DNA from: Clostridiaceae bacterium
Lineage (GTDB): Bacteria; Bacillota; Clostridia; DSM-8532
Direction of reading: 5' to 3'
Length of the DNA stretch: 14,742 nt
NCBI GenBank assembly: GCA_012842645.1
Contig: DUSJ01000343.1
Location: 1-14,742, forward strand
Positions 14,166-14,742 of the stretch are shown here, in pieces. Numbering within the stretch: position 1 is the first letter of the stretch; each line of letters opens with the position of its first letter. A program made the position numbers and the translations under genes. The notes beneath the pieces are model-generated. The model was not told the DNA's origin. It made no database searches and saw only the letters and a program-made list of their open reading frames with translations.

Positions 14166-14261
14166 ATGGGACTGTTTCGCAGATCATCATGTCGCTGATA
14201 CTCAATCGGAATGACATTCAATGATCAGGACAGTCCGCAAGGGAAGGAGAGAAGAGCTTAA
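14166..14261 (+). other. Cascade of tiny overlapping ORFs before ntpB, coding status unknown
   Basis: An ATG at 14166 has GGAGG at 14158-14162 and opens a 10-residue ORF (MGLFRRSSCR) ending in TGA at 14198. An ATG at 14189 opens an 11-residue ORF ending at 14224. An ATG at 14211 opens a 16-residue ORF whose TAA at 14259-14261 overlaps the ntpB ATG by one base (TAATG). They could pass ribosomes across the hairpin to ntpB, or be chance. Only the first has a good ribosome binding site. Confidence 0.25.
14169..14236. repeat. Nested 68-base hairpin between ntpA and ntpB
   Basis: Four consecutive arm pairs nest around a 5-base loop: GGACTGT (14169-14175) with ACAGTCC (14230-14236), GATCAT (14182-14187) with ATGATC (14221-14226), ATGTC (14189-14193) with GACAT (14213-14217), and CTGAT (14195-14199) with ATCGG (14205-14209, one G-U pair). 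About 23 base pairs form in all, separated by small internal loops. No T-run follows, so it is not an intrinsic terminator. It could be an RNA processing or translational control site, or a small inserted repeat. Confidence 0.5.
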
Positions 14262-14742
14262 TGCTTAAGGAATATCGATCGATTGCCGAAGTTGCCGGGC
14301 CATTAATGCTGGTTCGCAACGTGGAAGGGGTAACATATAACGAACTGGGCGAGATAGAGCTTGCCAATGGCGAGATAAGGCGCTGCAAGGTCCTTGAGGT
14401 GGACGGGAACACAGCCTTGGTACAGTTGTTCGAGAATGCCGTCGGCATCAACCTTTCGAACAGCAAGGTCCGTTTCCTCGGGCGCAGCCTTGAACTGCCG
14501 GTATCTGAAGATATGCTGGGGCGCGTATTCGACGGGCTCGGGAAGCCCATCGACGGAGGACCGGCCATTATCCCTGAAAAGAGGCTGGACATAAACGGTC
14601 AACCAATTAACCCGACTGCCAGGGACTATCCCAACGAGTTCATCCAGACGGGCGTATCGGCCATCGACGGGCTCAATACCCTTGTCAGAGGCCAGAAACT
14701 CCCGATCTTCTCGGCATCAGGACTGCCCCATGCCGACCTGGC
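14261..14742 (+). CDS. ntpB: V-type ATPase subunit B, 5' part (runs off the window)
   Basis: The frame is open from the ATG at 14261 to the window end, giving about 160 of an expected 460 or so residues. The start [20 protein letters not shown], the segment [19 protein letters not shown], and [20 protein letters not shown] followed by [20 protein letters not shown] identify the non-catalytic B subunit. In place of a Walker A P-loop it has [10 protein letters not shown], as expected for B rather than A. The ATG has AAGGAG at 14244-14249. The operon in related bacteria continues with subunit D, which would lie beyond the window. Confidence 0.96.
   Translation, partial: MLKEYRSIAEVAGPLMLVRNVEGVTYNELGEIELANGEIRRCKVLEVDGNTALVQLFENAVGINLSNSKVRFLGRSLELPVSEDMLGRVFDGLGKPIDGGPAIIPEKRLDINGQPINPTARDYPNEFIQTGVSAIDGLNTLVRGQKLPIFSASGLPHADL

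Noticed and set aside
1..14742. CRISPR arrays, tRNAs, rRNAs, insertion sequences and prophage genes
   Set aside because: No regularly spaced repeats, tRNA-like folds, transposase or phage genes were seen. The window reads as ordinary chromosome with a few short repeats.

Overview
The window looks like a chromosomal stretch from an anaerobic Gram-positive bacterium of the Clostridia (Bacillota). The basis is a complete-order Enterococcus/Clostridium-type V-ATPase operon, strong AGGAGG-type ribosome binding sites, Gram-positive-type LexA boxes, a YitT-family protein and a 6S RNA. No species can be named from the sequence alone.

Layout, left to right. (1) 1-360: the 3' end of a YitT/DUF2179 membrane-protein gene. 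(2) 395-2603: a two-gene cassette encoding a radical SAM protein of the 'DNA modification/repair, UDG-linked' type and its partner, a DUF4130-type protein. Two sequences close to the Gram-positive LexA (SOS) box flank its promoter. The two genes are separated by a short spacer filled with hairpin repeats. (3) 2665-2940: a strong sigma-A promoter, a 6S RNA gene and its terminator. (4) 2939-5193, minus strand: a membrane-anchored alpha/beta-hydrolase-fold protein whose catalytic serine is replaced by tryptophan, and an unrecognised protein with a C-terminal coiled coil. (5) 5346-6188, divergent from these: a 16-cysteine protein resembling uncharacterised proteins of clostridial spore formers, with a good terminator. 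(6) 6224-14742, plus strand: a membrane-bound diguanylate cyclase followed after 16 bases by a V-type ATPase operon in the order G/H, I, K, E, C, F, A, B. The B gene runs off the window end.

How the genes work together. The ATPase genes encode the peripheral stalk (G/H and E), the membrane stator (I), the rotor ring (K), the central-stalk adaptor (C), the F subunit and the catalytic head (A, B). All five Na+ ligand positions known from the E. hirae K ring are present, so the machine is probably Na+-coupled. Placing a c-di-GMP synthase at the head of this operon suggests shared expression of second-messenger synthesis and ion pumping. The radical SAM/DUF4130 pair is likely a DNA-damage-induced repair module.

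The most interesting items are the SOS-box-flanked radical SAM cassette, the cyclase-led V-ATPase operon, a 68-base nested hairpin with tiny overlapping ORFs between the A and B genes, two copies of a REP-like hairpin whose loop is conserved while its stems covary, and the hydrolase-fold pseudoenzyme.
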